Assembly: GCF_004792515.1 (NCBI RefSeq)
Contig: NZ_CP038865.1
Span: 766,001 to 830,000 of the forward strand
DNA from: Vagococcus xieshaowenii
GTDB taxonomy: Bacteria > Bacillota > Bacilli > Lactobacillales > Vagococcaceae
Direction of reading: 5' to 3'
Length of the DNA: 64,000 nucleotides
A program made the position numbers and the translations under genes. Below are positions 21,788-29,664 of this stretch, piece after piece (position 1 is the stretch's first letter; every line of letters starts with the position of its first letter). The notes beneath the pieces were generated by a model. The model was given only the letters and a program-made list of their open reading frames with translations. It had not been told where the DNA came from and searched no databases.

Positions 21788-21822
21788 TGAGTGAGCGATA
21801 ATATCAAAGGAGATAGTAAAAA

Positions 21823-22371
21823 ATGGGATTAACAACATTTCATAGTACAACCATTTGTGCGGTAGAAAAAAATGGAAAATTTGCCATGGCCGGCGATGGC
21901 CAAGTGACAATGGGAGAATCAGTTGTCATGAAGGGTACTGCTAAAAAAGTACGTAAAATATATAACGATCAAGTCGTTGTAGGGTTCGCAGGTAGTGTTG
22001 CGGATGCCTTTAACTTAGAAAATAAATTTGAAGCAAAGTTACATGAATTTAAAGGAAATTTAACCCGAGCAGCCGTCGAATTAGCGATGGAATGGCGTAG
22101 TGATAAAATGATGCAGAAGTTAGAAGCATTATTAATTGTAATGAATGACAAAGAAATGCTAATGGTTTCTGGAACAGGTGAAGTTATTACACCAGATGAT
22201 GGAATTATTGCGATTGGTTCAGGTGGCAATTATGCGTTATCTGCTGCCCGTGCCTTAAAACGAGATGGTCGAGAGGATTTAACTGCAGCGGATATAGCCC
22301 GTGCGGCTCTAAACGTAGCAGGCGATATCTGCGTTTATACCAACCACAATATTATTGTAGAAGAGCTGTAA
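21823..22371 (+). CDS. hslV: ATP-dependent protease peptidase subunit HslV (ClpQ)
   Basis: The peptidase of the HslUV proteasome-like complex, 182 residues. The N-terminal nucleophile type is recognisable from STTICAV and AGDGQVTMG. By alignment with the Escherichia coli MTTI start, the Thr9-Thr10 pair is the likely catalytic start, so residues 1-8 would be a propeptide, as in other Firmicutes. AAAGGAG precedes the ATG. Between xerC and hslU it forms the classical cluster. Confidence 0.95.
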   Translation: MGLTTFHSTTICAVEKNGKFAMAGDGQVTMGESVVMKGTAKKVRKIYNDQVVVGFAGSVADAFNLENKFEAKLHEFKGNLTRAAVELAMEWRSDKMMQKLEALLIVMNDKEMLMVSGTGEVITPDDGIIAIGSGGNYALSAARALKRDGREDLTAADIARAALNVAGDICVYTNHNIIVEEL

Positions 22372-22384
22372 AGGACTGATGATA

Positions 22385-23791
22385 ATGGGAAATATGAATA
22401 GAACACCAAGACAAATTGTATCAGAATTAGATCAATATATTATTGGGCAACAAAATGCCAAAAAATCAGTGGCAATTGCTTTAAGAAATAGATACCGTCG
22501 TATGCAATTAGATGAAGAAATGCAAAGAGAAGTAACACCAAAAAACATTTTAATGATTGGCCCAACAGGTGTTGGTAAAACAGAAATTGCTAGACGATTA
22601 GCTAAGACAGTTAATGCACCGTTTGTTAAAGTTGAGGCGACTAAATTTACAGAAGTAGGTTATGTTGGACGTGACGTTGAGTCAATGGTTCGCGATTTAG
22701 TTGAAGCAAGCATCCGCATCGTTCAAGAACAAAAATATAGTGATGTTTACTCAGAAGCAAAAAAAATTGCGGAAGACCGTTTGGTGAAATTATTAGTCCC
22801 TGGTATCAAAAAAGAACAAAAAGAGTCACGTAACCAGATGGATATGATGATGAAAATGATGAATGCGATGCAAAGTATGAATGATGCAGAAGAAGAAAAA
22901 GAAGAAGTCACCGAAAGTATTAAAGCTAATCGTGTAACAGTGAAAGATCAGTTACAAAAAGGCTTGCTAGATAATCGTGATATTACCATTGAAATTGAAG
23001 AGCCAAAAGTTCAAATGCCAATGGGAAATCCAGGTTTAGAACAAATGGGCTTTGATTTAGGGGATACTTTAAGTGCGTTAACACCGAAGAAAAAAGTGAA
23101 GCGTACGGTAACTGTTAAAGAAGCGCGTGAGATTTTAATTCAAGAAGAGTCTGAAAAACTTGTGAATAAAGCAGATATTCATAGCGAAGCAATTAAAGTT
23201 GCTGAAAATACTGGTATTATTTTTATTGATGAGTTTGATAAAATTACCTCTAAGTCGGATACCAATGGTCAAGTATCTCGTGAAGGTGTTCAACGTGATA
23301 TTTTACCAATCGTTGAAGGTTCTCAAGTGACGACCAAATATGGTCCTATCAATACGGATCATATCTTATTCATTGCATCAGGTGCTTTTCATTTAAGTAA
23401 GCCAAGTGACTTGATTCCAGAGCTGCAAGGCCGTTTCCCGATTCGAGTTGAACTAGATGACTTGAGTAAAGAGGATTTTGTCCGTATTTTAACCGAACCA
23501 GAAAATGCTCTAGTTAAACAATATATGGCCTTATTAAAAACTGAGAATGTGAATGTTACTTTCTCAAAAGAAGCCATCGAAGAACTAGCAGATATTGCCT
23601 ACAAAGTAAACGAAGAAACAGATAATATTGGAGCGCGTCGCTTACATACTATTTTAGAAAAATTACTAGAAGATTTATTATTTGAAGCGGCTGAAATGCA
23701 AATGGGTGACATCATGATTACACAACAATATGTGAATGAAAAACTTGGAGATATCGTTCAAAATCAAGATTTATCACGCTTTATTTTATAA
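22385..23791 (+). CDS. hslU: HslU ATPase subunit (ClpY)
   Basis: The AAA+ unfoldase partner of HslV, 468 residues. The Walker [10 protein letters not shown] lies near residues 58-66 and is followed by the intermediate domain with its methionine-rich stretch (about 150-165). Walker [10 protein letters not shown] and the sensor-2 region [15 protein letters not shown] come after, and the C-terminal SRFIL tail is the segment that docks in HslV. ATG 22385 is chosen because it is nine bases after AAGGA; an ATG two codons earlier is only three bases from it. In most Bacilli codY follows; here an aldose epimerase gene does. Confidence 0.95.
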   Translation: MGNMNRTPRQIVSELDQYIIGQQNAKKSVAIALRNRYRRMQLDEEMQREVTPKNILMIGPTGVGKTEIARRLAKTVNAPFVKVEATKFTEVGYVGRDVESMVRDLVEASIRIVQEQKYSDVYSEAKKIAEDRLVKLLVPGIKKEQKESRNQMDMMMKMMNAMQSMNDAEEEKEEVTESIKANRVTVKDQLQKGLLDNRDITIEIEEPKVQMPMGNPGLEQMGFDLGDTLSALTPKKKVKRTVTVKEAREILIQEESEKLVNKADIHSEAIKVAENTGIIFIDEFDKITSKSDTNGQVSREGVQRDILPIVEGSQVTTKYGPINTDHILFIASGAFHLSKPSDLIPELQGRFPIRVELDDLSKEDFVRILTEPENALVKQYMALLKTENVNVTFSKEAIEELADIAYKVNEETDNIGARRLHTILEKLLEDLLFEAAEMQMGDIMITQQYVNEKLGDIVQNQDLSRFIL

Positions 23792-23816
23792 AAAATAAAT
23801 GAAAGAGGGCAACCTA

Positions 23817-24692
23817 ATGTATACTCTGAGAAACAATCAAGTCACTGCTACGTTTAAAGCACAAGGGGCTGAATTAACGAGTTTAAAGTTGAATGAAAAT
23901 GATGTTGAGTTTTTATGGCAAGGAGATCCTGAATTTTGGGGTCGACAAGCGCCAGTCTTATTCCCTTTTGTGGGTCGCTTAAAGGATGATACTTATAGAT
24001 TTGAAGGGAAAACGTATCATTTGCCTCAGCACGGATTTGCACGTGATCAAGTATTTAATGTGTTGGAACATAGTAAGGAGCGTATTACTTTCTCTTTAAA
24101 GAGTTCGGCAGAAACAAAAGCCAATTATCCATTTGATTTTGAATTACAAATTATTTATCGGTTAGAGGGTAATCAATTAACAACGACTTATAGAGTTGAA
24201 AATTTAGGTTCCGATAAGATGTACTATTCGGTTGGAGGGCACCCAGCGTTTAATGTGCCGATTAATGGCGATGGGGCGTTTGAGGATTATAATTTAACTG
24301 TCAATTTTTCAACTGAAAGTTTGTTTTTACCATTGCAAGGGCCAAATATTGCAATGAACAAGAAGGAAGTTGTTGAACCGACATTTACTATTCCTTTATT
24401 GAGAGAAGTATTTAAAGGTGATGCGTTAGTTTATATGACTGACTTAGGACAGCAAACATTTACATTGCATTCTGAACAAAGTTCTCATCAATTAACCGTC
24501 TCTTATGAAGGACTACCTTTTGTCGGTATTTGGAGTCCTTATCCTAAAGAAGCACCGTTTGTTTGCATTGAACCATGGTTAGGAATTGCTGATACAATAG
24601 ATGCTTCGGGTGAACTAACAGAAAAAATGGGGATTCAGATGTTAGATGCTGCACAAGTGTCTACATCGAGTTACCAAATTGTGATTAAATAA
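23817..24692 (+). CDS. Aldose 1-epimerase family protein (LacX-like)
   Basis: A 291-residue beta-sandwich sugar-binding protein of the galactose mutarotase superfamily. Family marks are WGRQAPVLFPFVGRL, the first active-site histidine in LPQHGFARD, the second in GGHPAFN, and the glutamate in CIEPW. This subgroup (LacX/YihR-like) acts on unknown or broad hexose substrates. The start ATG 23817 follows AGAGGG by seven bases; an upstream in-frame ATG lacks a ribosome site. It trails hslU by 25 bases with no terminator between, so it may be transcribed with hslVU. Confidence 0.82.
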   Translation: MYTLRNNQVTATFKAQGAELTSLKLNENDVEFLWQGDPEFWGRQAPVLFPFVGRLKDDTYRFEGKTYHLPQHGFARDQVFNVLEHSKERITFSLKSSAETKANYPFDFELQIIYRLEGNQLTTTYRVENLGSDKMYYSVGGHPAFNVPINGDGAFEDYNLTVNFSTESLFLPLQGPNIAMNKKEVVEPTFTIPLLREVFKGDALVYMTDLGQQTFTLHSEQSSHQLTVSYEGLPFVGIWSPYPKEAPFVCIEPWLGIADTIDASGELTEKMGIQMLDAAQVSTSSYQIVIK

Positions 24693-24694
24693 AA

Positions 24695-24747
24695 AAACTC
24701 AATCATTCACGCTCTTTACTAGAGGTGAATGATTGAGTTTATTTTTT
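24695..24747. terminator. Bidirectional terminator
   Basis: AAACTCAATCATTCAC pairs with GTGAATGATTGAGTTT over 16 base pairs, with an inner CTCT/AGAG stem. A run at one end and T run at the other serve the epimerase gene (+) and plsY (-); it overlaps the plsY stop codon. Confidence 0.9.
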
Positions 24748-25362
24748 CTTGTTTAAGCCAAAAGGGACCTTGTTCTCAGTACCATCTTTAATCCTTGAAA
24801 TATTATCTTTGTGACGATAGAAGATAAACGCACTGACGGCAGCTGCAACAATTGTTAAGACCCAATTAAAATCGGGTAAAATAGTTGGCCAAATGAATGG
24901 CAATAAAATGGTTGAAAGCGTGACGATAACGGCTGCAATCATACTAGATAAACTAACCATACTCGTGATAAACAAGCAAACCACAAAAATAGCTACGGCA
25001 TAAAGAAAGAATAGGGGTGAATATGCTAGTAACATCCCCGCACTAGTTGCGACAGCTTTACCGCCTTTAAATCTGGCAAAGATAGGGAATGTGTGCCCGA
25101 TTATAGCAGCAATGCCTCCCCATAATATAGGCAAATCTGAATGGAATAATAAAGGCAAGCTAGTAGCTAATGTTCCTTTAAGTACATCCGCAAGTAATAC
25201 GACAACGCCAGCTTTTTTTCCTAACACTCTAAATGTGTTGGTTGTTCCAGTATTACCACTTCCGTATTCACGGATATCTTTTTGATAAAATAATTTGCCA
25301 ATCCAAACGCCTGAAGGGATCGAACCTAAGAGATAGGCAAGTAGTAAAATAATGATAGTCAT
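24739..25362 (-). CDS. plsY: Acyl-phosphate glycerol-3-phosphate acyltransferase
   Basis: Transfers an acyl group from acyl phosphate to glycerol 3-phosphate, the first step of phospholipid synthesis in Gram-positives. The 207-residue membrane protein has about five hydrophobic helices. The three family motifs are seen: [10 protein letters not shown] with the serine, [15 protein letters not shown], and [18 protein letters not shown]. The ATG at 25362 on the minus strand is preceded by GAGGAGAG, so an upstream longer frame is rejected. It is divergent from alr with a matched promoter pair. Confidence 0.95.
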   Translation of the reverse strand: MTIIILLLAYLLGSIPSGVWIGKLFYQKDIREYGSGNTGTTNTFRVLGKKAGVVVLLADVLKGTLATSLPLLFHSDLPILWGGIAAIIGHTFPIFARFKGGKAVATSAGMLLAYSPLFFLYAVAIFVVCLFITSMVSLSSMIAAVIVTLSTILLPFIWPTILPDFNWVLTIVAAAVSAFIFYRHKDNISRIKDGTENKVPFGLNKKK

Positions 25363-25390
25363 TGTTCTCTCCTCACTATGTTGTGGATTT

Positions 25391-25419
25391 ATTTTACCAT
25401 GGATTAATAGTCTTAACAA
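25391..25419 (-). promoter_or_regulatory. Promoter of plsY
   Basis: Read on the minus strand: TTGTTA, 17 bases, TAAAAT with an extended TGG in front. The start of transcription would be about 20-25 bases before the plsY ATG. Confidence 0.65.
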
Positions 25420-25440
25420 ATGTTGTTTCACAAATATTTA

Positions 25441-25449
25441 TGGTAAAAT
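25441..25449 (+). promoter_or_regulatory. Extended -10 promoter of alr
   Basis: TGGTAAAAT is a strong extended -10; TTGTTT upstream is only 15 bases away. It lies about 53 bases ahead of alr, back to back with the plsY promoter. Confidence 0.55.
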
Positions 25450-25502
25450 GAAAAGGAAAATTTTTGTAAATGTTAAATTAATAAGAAATTGAAGGTGTTT
25501 GT

Positions 25503-26624
25503 ATGATGGTAACAAGTTGGAACAGACCGACCACATTGATAGTAAATAAAAAAGCGATTCAATTCAATATAGCACAGGAGCAAAAGCGATTAAAATCGGG
25601 GCAAGAACTTTTTGCAGTGATAAAAGCTGATGCATATGGTCATGGCGCAATTGAAGTAGCAAAAACAGCTTTATTACAGGGCGTTAATGGCTTTTGTGTC
25701 TCTAATATTGATGAAGCGGTTGAATTACGTGAAGCAGGTATTTTATTACCTATATTAATCCTGGGAGTTGTTTCCCCAACATTGGCGCCACTTGCCCAAC
25801 AATATGATCTGACACTAACGGTAGCCAACGAAGAGTGGTTAAGATATGTCGCAACTAACAATGACTTAGATACTCAAAAAGCACCATTAAAGGTTCACCT
25901 AAAAATTGATACAGGCATGCATCGCATAGGATTTAATAAAATAGACGACATGGTTAAAAGTGTACAGTTTATCCAATCTCACCCATTATTGACTTATGAA
26001 GGAATCTTTACGCATTTTGCAACAGCAGACGAAGAAGATACAACTTACTTCGATGAACAAGTAGCAACATTCACTGAATTTGTCAAAAAAAGTCCAGTTA
26101 AACCTAAATATATTCATTGCGCTAATAGTGCAACTGCTATTTGGCATGAAGACTGTCCTACTAATATAGTTCGTTTAGGGATAGGTTTATATGGATTGAA
26201 TCCATCAGGAGATGTGCTATCTTTACCATATGAATTAAAACCCGCTGCTAGTTTAACAACCGAGTTAGTCTTTGTTAAACAGTTACATGTAGGAGATAAA
26301 GTGAGTTACGGGGCGACCTATCAGGCAAGTGAAGACGAATGGATAGGAACACTTCCAATCGGCTATGCGGATGGATGGAACCGTAAGTTACAAGGGTTTA
26401 AAGTGTTAGTTGATGGAAATTACTGTGAAATTATTGGGCGAGTTTGTATGGATCAGTGTATGATTCGATTACCTAAATATTATTCGCCGGGCACTACAGT
26501 TACGCTGATGGGTGAAGACAATGGACAAGTAATTGATGCTAATGATATCGCACATTATTTAGAGACTATTTCCTACGAAGTGCTATGCGGTATTAGTACA
26601 CGAATTCCCCGTAAATACGTATAA
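25503..26624 (+). CDS. alr: Alanine racemase
   Basis: Interconverts L- and D-alanine for peptidoglycan and teichoic acids. The 373-residue fold-type III PLP enzyme has the cofactor lysine in VIKADAYGHG (Lys41) and the second catalytic residue, a tyrosine, in SYGATYQA near 270. The dimer-interface motif GRVCMDQCMI is present. Two adjacent ATG codons are possible starts; AAGGTG suits either. acpS, often ahead of alr in Bacilli, is not here. A separate promoter precedes cysK. Confidence 0.96.
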   Translation: MMVTSWNRPTTLIVNKKAIQFNIAQEQKRLKSGQELFAVIKADAYGHGAIEVAKTALLQGVNGFCVSNIDEAVELREAGILLPILILGVVSPTLAPLAQQYDLTLTVANEEWLRYVATNNDLDTQKAPLKVHLKIDTGMHRIGFNKIDDMVKSVQFIQSHPLLTYEGIFTHFATADEEDTTYFDEQVATFTEFVKKSPVKPKYIHCANSATAIWHEDCPTNIVRLGIGLYGLNPSGDVLSLPYELKPAASLTTELVFVKQLHVGDKVSYGATYQASEDEWIGTLPIGYADGWNRKLQGFKVLVDGNYCEIIGRVCMDQCMIRLPKYYSPGTTVTLMGEDNGQVIDANDIAHYLETISYEVLCGISTRIPRKYV

Positions 26625-26634
26625 AACATATGAA

Positions 26635-26663
26635 TTGCTTGAAACGACTCTTTCTTATAAAAT
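26635..26663 (+). promoter_or_regulatory. Promoter of cysK
   Basis: TTGCTT, 17 bases, TAAAAT; about 35 bases ahead of the cysK start. The leader is too short for a T-box or S-box riboswitch. Confidence 0.6.
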
Positions 26664-26698
26664 GAACAGTGAGCTATCAAAACTGTAGGAGGTTTATT

Positions 26699-27625
26699 AT
26701 GAGAAAAGTAGATAATATTTTAGCATTAGTTGGGGAAACACCTTTAGTGAAATTAAATCATTTAGTTGATGAGAACGATGCAACCGTTTATATGAAATTA
26801 GAATTTTTTAATCCTGGTGGAAGCGTGAAAGATCGTATTGCAGTTGGAATGATTGAACAAGCTGAAAAGGAAGGCTTAATTAAACCAGGTGATACCATTG
26901 TAGAACCAACAAGTGGGAACACTGGTGTTGGCTTAGCAATGGTTGCTGCAGCAAAAGGGTACAAATCAGTGATTATTATGCCTGATACAATGAGTATCGA
27001 ACGTCAAAAATTAATGAAAGCATACGGTGCGGACTTAATCTTAACACCAGGTGCTGAGGGAATGAAAGGTTCAATTGCAAAAGCAACGGAATTAGCAGCG
27101 CAAGATGGCTTCTTTATGCCATTACAATTCAATAACGCAGCAAATCCTGCTAAGCATGAAGAATCAACTGGTAGAGAAATTTTAGCAGCTTTTGAAGGTG
27201 AAAAAATTGATGCGTTTGTGGCAGGGGTCGGAACAGGTGGTACCATTACAGGTGTTCAACGTGTATTAAGTGCACATGATTCTGAAACAACATTCTATGC
27301 AGTAGAACCAGCAGAATCAGAAGTCTTACGTGGAGGGGCTCACTCACCACATAAGATTCAAGGGATTGGCGCAGGTTTTATCCCTGAAGTGTTAGATCAA
27401 GACGCTTATGATGAAATTATTCCTGTACCAAGTGATGACGCGATTGCAACTGGTCGTGAAGTGGCTCAAAAAGAAGGGATTTTAGTGGGGATTTCAGCTG
27501 GCGCAGCGATTAACGCCGCTGTTCAAGTAGCTAAACGATTAGGTAAAGGTCATAACGTTGTTGTCGTTGTTCCAGACAATGGCGAACGATACTTATCAAC
27601 TGCTTTATATGATTTTTCTGAATAA
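26699..27625 (+). CDS. cysK: Cysteine synthase A (O-acetylserine sulfhydrylase)
   Basis: Makes cysteine from O-acetylserine and sulfide with PLP. The 308-residue protein has the cofactor lysine in GGSVKDR (Lys44), the substrate loop TSGNTG (about 68-73), and the phosphate-binding GTGGTITG near 175. The [14 protein letters not shown] helix near the C-terminus is typical. The start ATG 26699 has an AGGAGG seven bases ahead, and the longer frame from upstream is rejected. It is monocistronic with its own promoter and terminator. Confidence 0.95.
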   Translation: MRKVDNILALVGETPLVKLNHLVDENDATVYMKLEFFNPGGSVKDRIAVGMIEQAEKEGLIKPGDTIVEPTSGNTGVGLAMVAAAKGYKSVIIMPDTMSIERQKLMKAYGADLILTPGAEGMKGSIAKATELAAQDGFFMPLQFNNAANPAKHEESTGREILAAFEGEKIDAFVAGVGTGGTITGVQRVLSAHDSETTFYAVEPAESEVLRGGAHSPHKIQGIGAGFIPEVLDQDAYDEIIPVPSDDAIATGREVAQKEGILVGISAGAAINAAVQVAKRLGKGHNVVVVVPDNGERYLSTALYDFSE

Positions 27626-27636
27626 TATAGCATACG

Positions 27637-27668
27637 AAGTCACTCATCTTTGGATGGGTGGCTTTTTT
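27637..27668 (+). terminator. Terminator of cysK
   Basis: AAGTCACTCATC, loop TTTG, GATGGGTGGCTT, then T run. Twelve pairs including two G-T pairs. Confidence 0.9.
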
Positions 27669-27700
27669 ACGTTAACTATTAGCGATTTATCTTGGAAATA

Positions 27701-27709
27701 TGGTAAGAT
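27701..27709 (+). promoter_or_regulatory. Extended -10 promoter of the NdpA-like gene
   Basis: TGGTAAGAT, extended -10, 36 bases ahead of the start codon. No recognisable -35. Confidence 0.45.
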
Positions 27710-27745
27710 GATTAACGTCGAAAACACGTAGGAAAGGAAGATTTC

Positions 27746-28738
27746 ATGAAAATAGAAAATGCTATTTTACATATGTTGGACTTTGAAAATAGTTCAACCG
27801 TATTATCTCAAGGTGAGTTAGCTGTTAAAGAACCTGTTATTCAACAATATTTAGATAAGTTAGTGTCAAAGTTTTTAGAAGGTGATTTAAAAACAGGAGA
27901 GTTGCCAACGGACAATGAGATTGTTCAAAGTGTTAGAAATACTGAGCAAACATTTATTGAGATGAGCCAAACGTTAGCCAACGCTTATTTTGATGGCTTA
28001 AAAACTGCTGAAGAAGTGAGCAATGGTGATTTGTTAGTTGTGGCAGGATTAGGTAATGATGAAGAACCATTTATAGGAATGTTTAAACTTAATTACAAGC
28101 CAGCCTATACCCATTTTGTTGATTATGTGGACGATCAAATGGTCAATAATATTATCATGAACAAAGCAATTTTACCAAGCATGAGTCAACGAGTAGATGA
28201 AGGCATTGTGATTGCCCTGGAAACGTTAAACTATCAATCCATTGAGAAAAAATACAAACTGGATGGTCGCAGAGTAAATTATTTAAGTGATTGCTTATTT
28301 GAAGTTCAATCGTTACCTAGTGCGATTGATAATATAAAACTTGTAAAAAAAGCGGTGAAATCAGTAGCAGATAAATACAATGTTGAGGCTTATGAAAGTT
28401 TAGCAAACGTTCAACAGGCAATATATGAAAGTATTGAAGAAGAAGGAATTATTAGTAATGAACGGATTGCTGAAGCTGTTTTTGAAGATAATCACCAAGC
28501 AAAAGAAGAATACAAAGAATATCTTTCAAAAACTAATTTTCATGAAGATGTTCCGACTAATGTGCCTAAATTAGAGAAAAAATTTAGTAAGCAAAAATTG
28601 AAATTAGCAAATGGTATCGAACTATCTGTTCCAATTGATATTTATCAAGACAAAGAAGTGATTGAGTTCATCAACAATCCAGATGGCACGATTTCTGTGA
28701 TGATCAAAAATGTTGAAGCGATTATGAATAAATTTTAA
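27746..28738 (+). CDS. Nucleoid-associated protein, NdpA/YejK-like
   Basis: A 330-residue soluble acidic protein. Its architecture, an N-terminal alpha/beta region (about 1-135) including GDLLVVAGLG and EPFIGMFKLNY, then a helical middle and a C-terminal strand region ending in IKNVEAIMNKF, resembles the 37-kDa nucleoid-associated family (PF04245) first described in Gammaproteobacteria and present in many Lactobacillales. The proteobacterial member co-purifies with the nucleoid; its function in Firmicutes is unknown. No catalytic motif is evident. AAAGGAAG precedes the ATG. It stands alone between two terminators. The family assignment comes from recognising the pattern, not from a search. 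Confidence 0.65.
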   Translation: MKIENAILHMLDFENSSTVLSQGELAVKEPVIQQYLDKLVSKFLEGDLKTGELPTDNEIVQSVRNTEQTFIEMSQTLANAYFDGLKTAEEVSNGDLLVVAGLGNDEEPFIGMFKLNYKPAYTHFVDYVDDQMVNNIIMNKAILPSMSQRVDEGIVIALETLNYQSIEKKYKLDGRRVNYLSDCLFEVQSLPSAIDNIKLVKKAVKSVADKYNVEAYESLANVQQAIYESIEEEGIISNERIAEAVFEDNHQAKEEYKEYLSKTNFHEDVPTNVPKLEKKFSKQKLKLANGIELSVPIDIYQDKEVIEFINNPDGTISVMIKNVEAIMNKF

Positions 28739-28740
28739 GC

Positions 28741-28779
28741 AAAAAGCATTGAAAACTAAATAGGTTTCAATGCTTTTTT
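28741..28779 (+). terminator. Terminator of the NdpA-like gene
   Basis: AAAAAGCATTGAAA and TTTCAATGCTTTTT form a long stem with one inner mismatch and T tail, directly behind the stop codon. Confidence 0.9.
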
Positions 28780-28791
28780 ATTAGAAATCAA

Positions 28792-28821
28792 TTAGTTTTT
28801 TATGAGGGAATACGGTATAAT
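28792..28821 (+). promoter_or_regulatory. Promoter of the orphan membrane protein gene
   Basis: A perfect TATAAT at 28816 with TTAGTT 18 bases upstream; 28 bases ahead of the start codon. Confidence 0.55.
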
Positions 28822-28849
28822 TTATTCATGTGAGTTAGGGGGATAGCTG

Positions 28850-29518
28850 ATGAGTAAAGCAAAAAGTGTAGAAGCATGGCTAAAGGCTGAACAATATTTG
28901 TATAATGTGACACCAATTTTGTTTATAATAGGCGTTTTTTTATTATTTATGATGGTTTTTTTGCTGTTGTATGTAAAGAATAGAGACTTTAAATGGAAGT
29001 GGCAATTCGTGATAGGTAGTCTAGCGATAATGGCAGCAATGGTCTTGTACTTGAATATTGGCAATACTAAATACGGTTGGTATCGACAAGAAAGTCTAAA
29101 TGTTACCACAGCCATTCGTGATCGCCAAAAGAAAATATTTGGCTATCACTTGAAAGGGTTTACCCCACCTAAAGTCTATGATAAAGCTAAAATAGAAGCA
29201 ACAGGACTTTATACACGTCATGCAATTCAAGAATCGGATGGTTTAACGTATATCGGGGAAACAGAGTATTTATATTATTTTAAAGTGTATAAAAAACTTT
29301 ATAACGTGAGTAAAAATGCTGATTTTATTGAATTTGTTGAGGGCATAGAGAAACCACAATTTATAGGCTTTAATTATACGTTGAATAATCTCGAATTGGT
29401 CGAGATTGGTTTTAGAACAGAAGTCGGACCGCTTTATACAAACTTACAATTACCTAAATCTATGGTAGACCAACTTTATGAGCATCGAGGCGGCAAAACA
29501 GAAGTTTACGATTACTAA
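28850..29518 (+). CDS. Uncharacterised two-helix membrane protein
   Basis: I do not recognise this 222-residue protein. It has a short charged N-terminus, two membrane helices (about 21-42 and 52-70) joined by a basic loop (KNRDFKWKWK), and a 150-residue soluble domain. By the positive-inside rule the loop is cytoplasmic and the C-terminal domain is outside. That domain is rich in Tyr, Phe and charged residues (YLYYFKVYKKLYN) and has no cysteine, signal cleavage site or known catalytic motif. GGGGGATAG precedes the ATG. It is monocistronic, between its own TATAAT promoter and a terminator. Confidence 0.7.
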   Translation: MSKAKSVEAWLKAEQYLYNVTPILFIIGVFLLFMMVFLLLYVKNRDFKWKWQFVIGSLAIMAAMVLYLNIGNTKYGWYRQESLNVTTAIRDRQKKIFGYHLKGFTPPKVYDKAKIEATGLYTRHAIQESDGLTYIGETEYLYYFKVYKKLYNVSKNADFIEFVEGIEKPQFIGFNYTLNNLELVEIGFRTEVGPLYTNLQLPKSMVDQLYEHRGGKTEVYDY

Positions 29519-29525
29519 AAGATGC

Positions 29526-29556
29526 AACCAGTCAGCGTGATCTGATTGGTTTTTTT
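29526..29556 (+). terminator. Terminator of the orphan membrane protein gene
   Basis: AACCAGTCAG, loop CGTGAT, CTGATTGGTT and T run; ten pairs. Confidence 0.9.
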
Positions 29557-29602
29557 ATCGTTTTTTGTACATGTTTCGTATTTTTAATCAGCCAAATAAT
29601 AG

Positions 29603-29628
29603 CGAAAGTATGTTCGGTATGGTAAAAT
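29603..29628 (+). promoter_or_regulatory. LexA box and extended -10 promoter of uvrBA
   Basis: CGAAAGTATGTTCG (29603-29616) differs at one base from the Bacillus LexA consensus CGAACRNRYGTTYG. It sits immediately ahead of TGGTAAAAT (29620-29628), an extended -10. LexA bound here would block the polymerase, so uvrBA should be SOS induced. Confidence 0.85.
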
Positions 29629-29664
29629 AAGTGGATAAGCAAATGAGAAGGAAGTGATGATAAG

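Noticed and set aside
26625-26698. Looked for a T-box, S-box or CymR-type leader ahead of cysK
   Set aside because: The leader is only about 30 bases after the predicted start, with no specifier loop or antiterminator.
28822-29115. Minus strand open frame opposite the orphan membrane protein
   Set aside because: No ribosome site or promoter; the + strand gene has a promoter, ribosome site and terminator.
29564-29580. GTACATGTTTCG resembling a second LexA box ahead of uvrB, with a similar GTACATGTTT ahead of hprK at 55335
   Set aside because: It aligns to the consensus only with a deletion, and the copy near hprK has no SOS context. It may be chance in AT-rich DNA.
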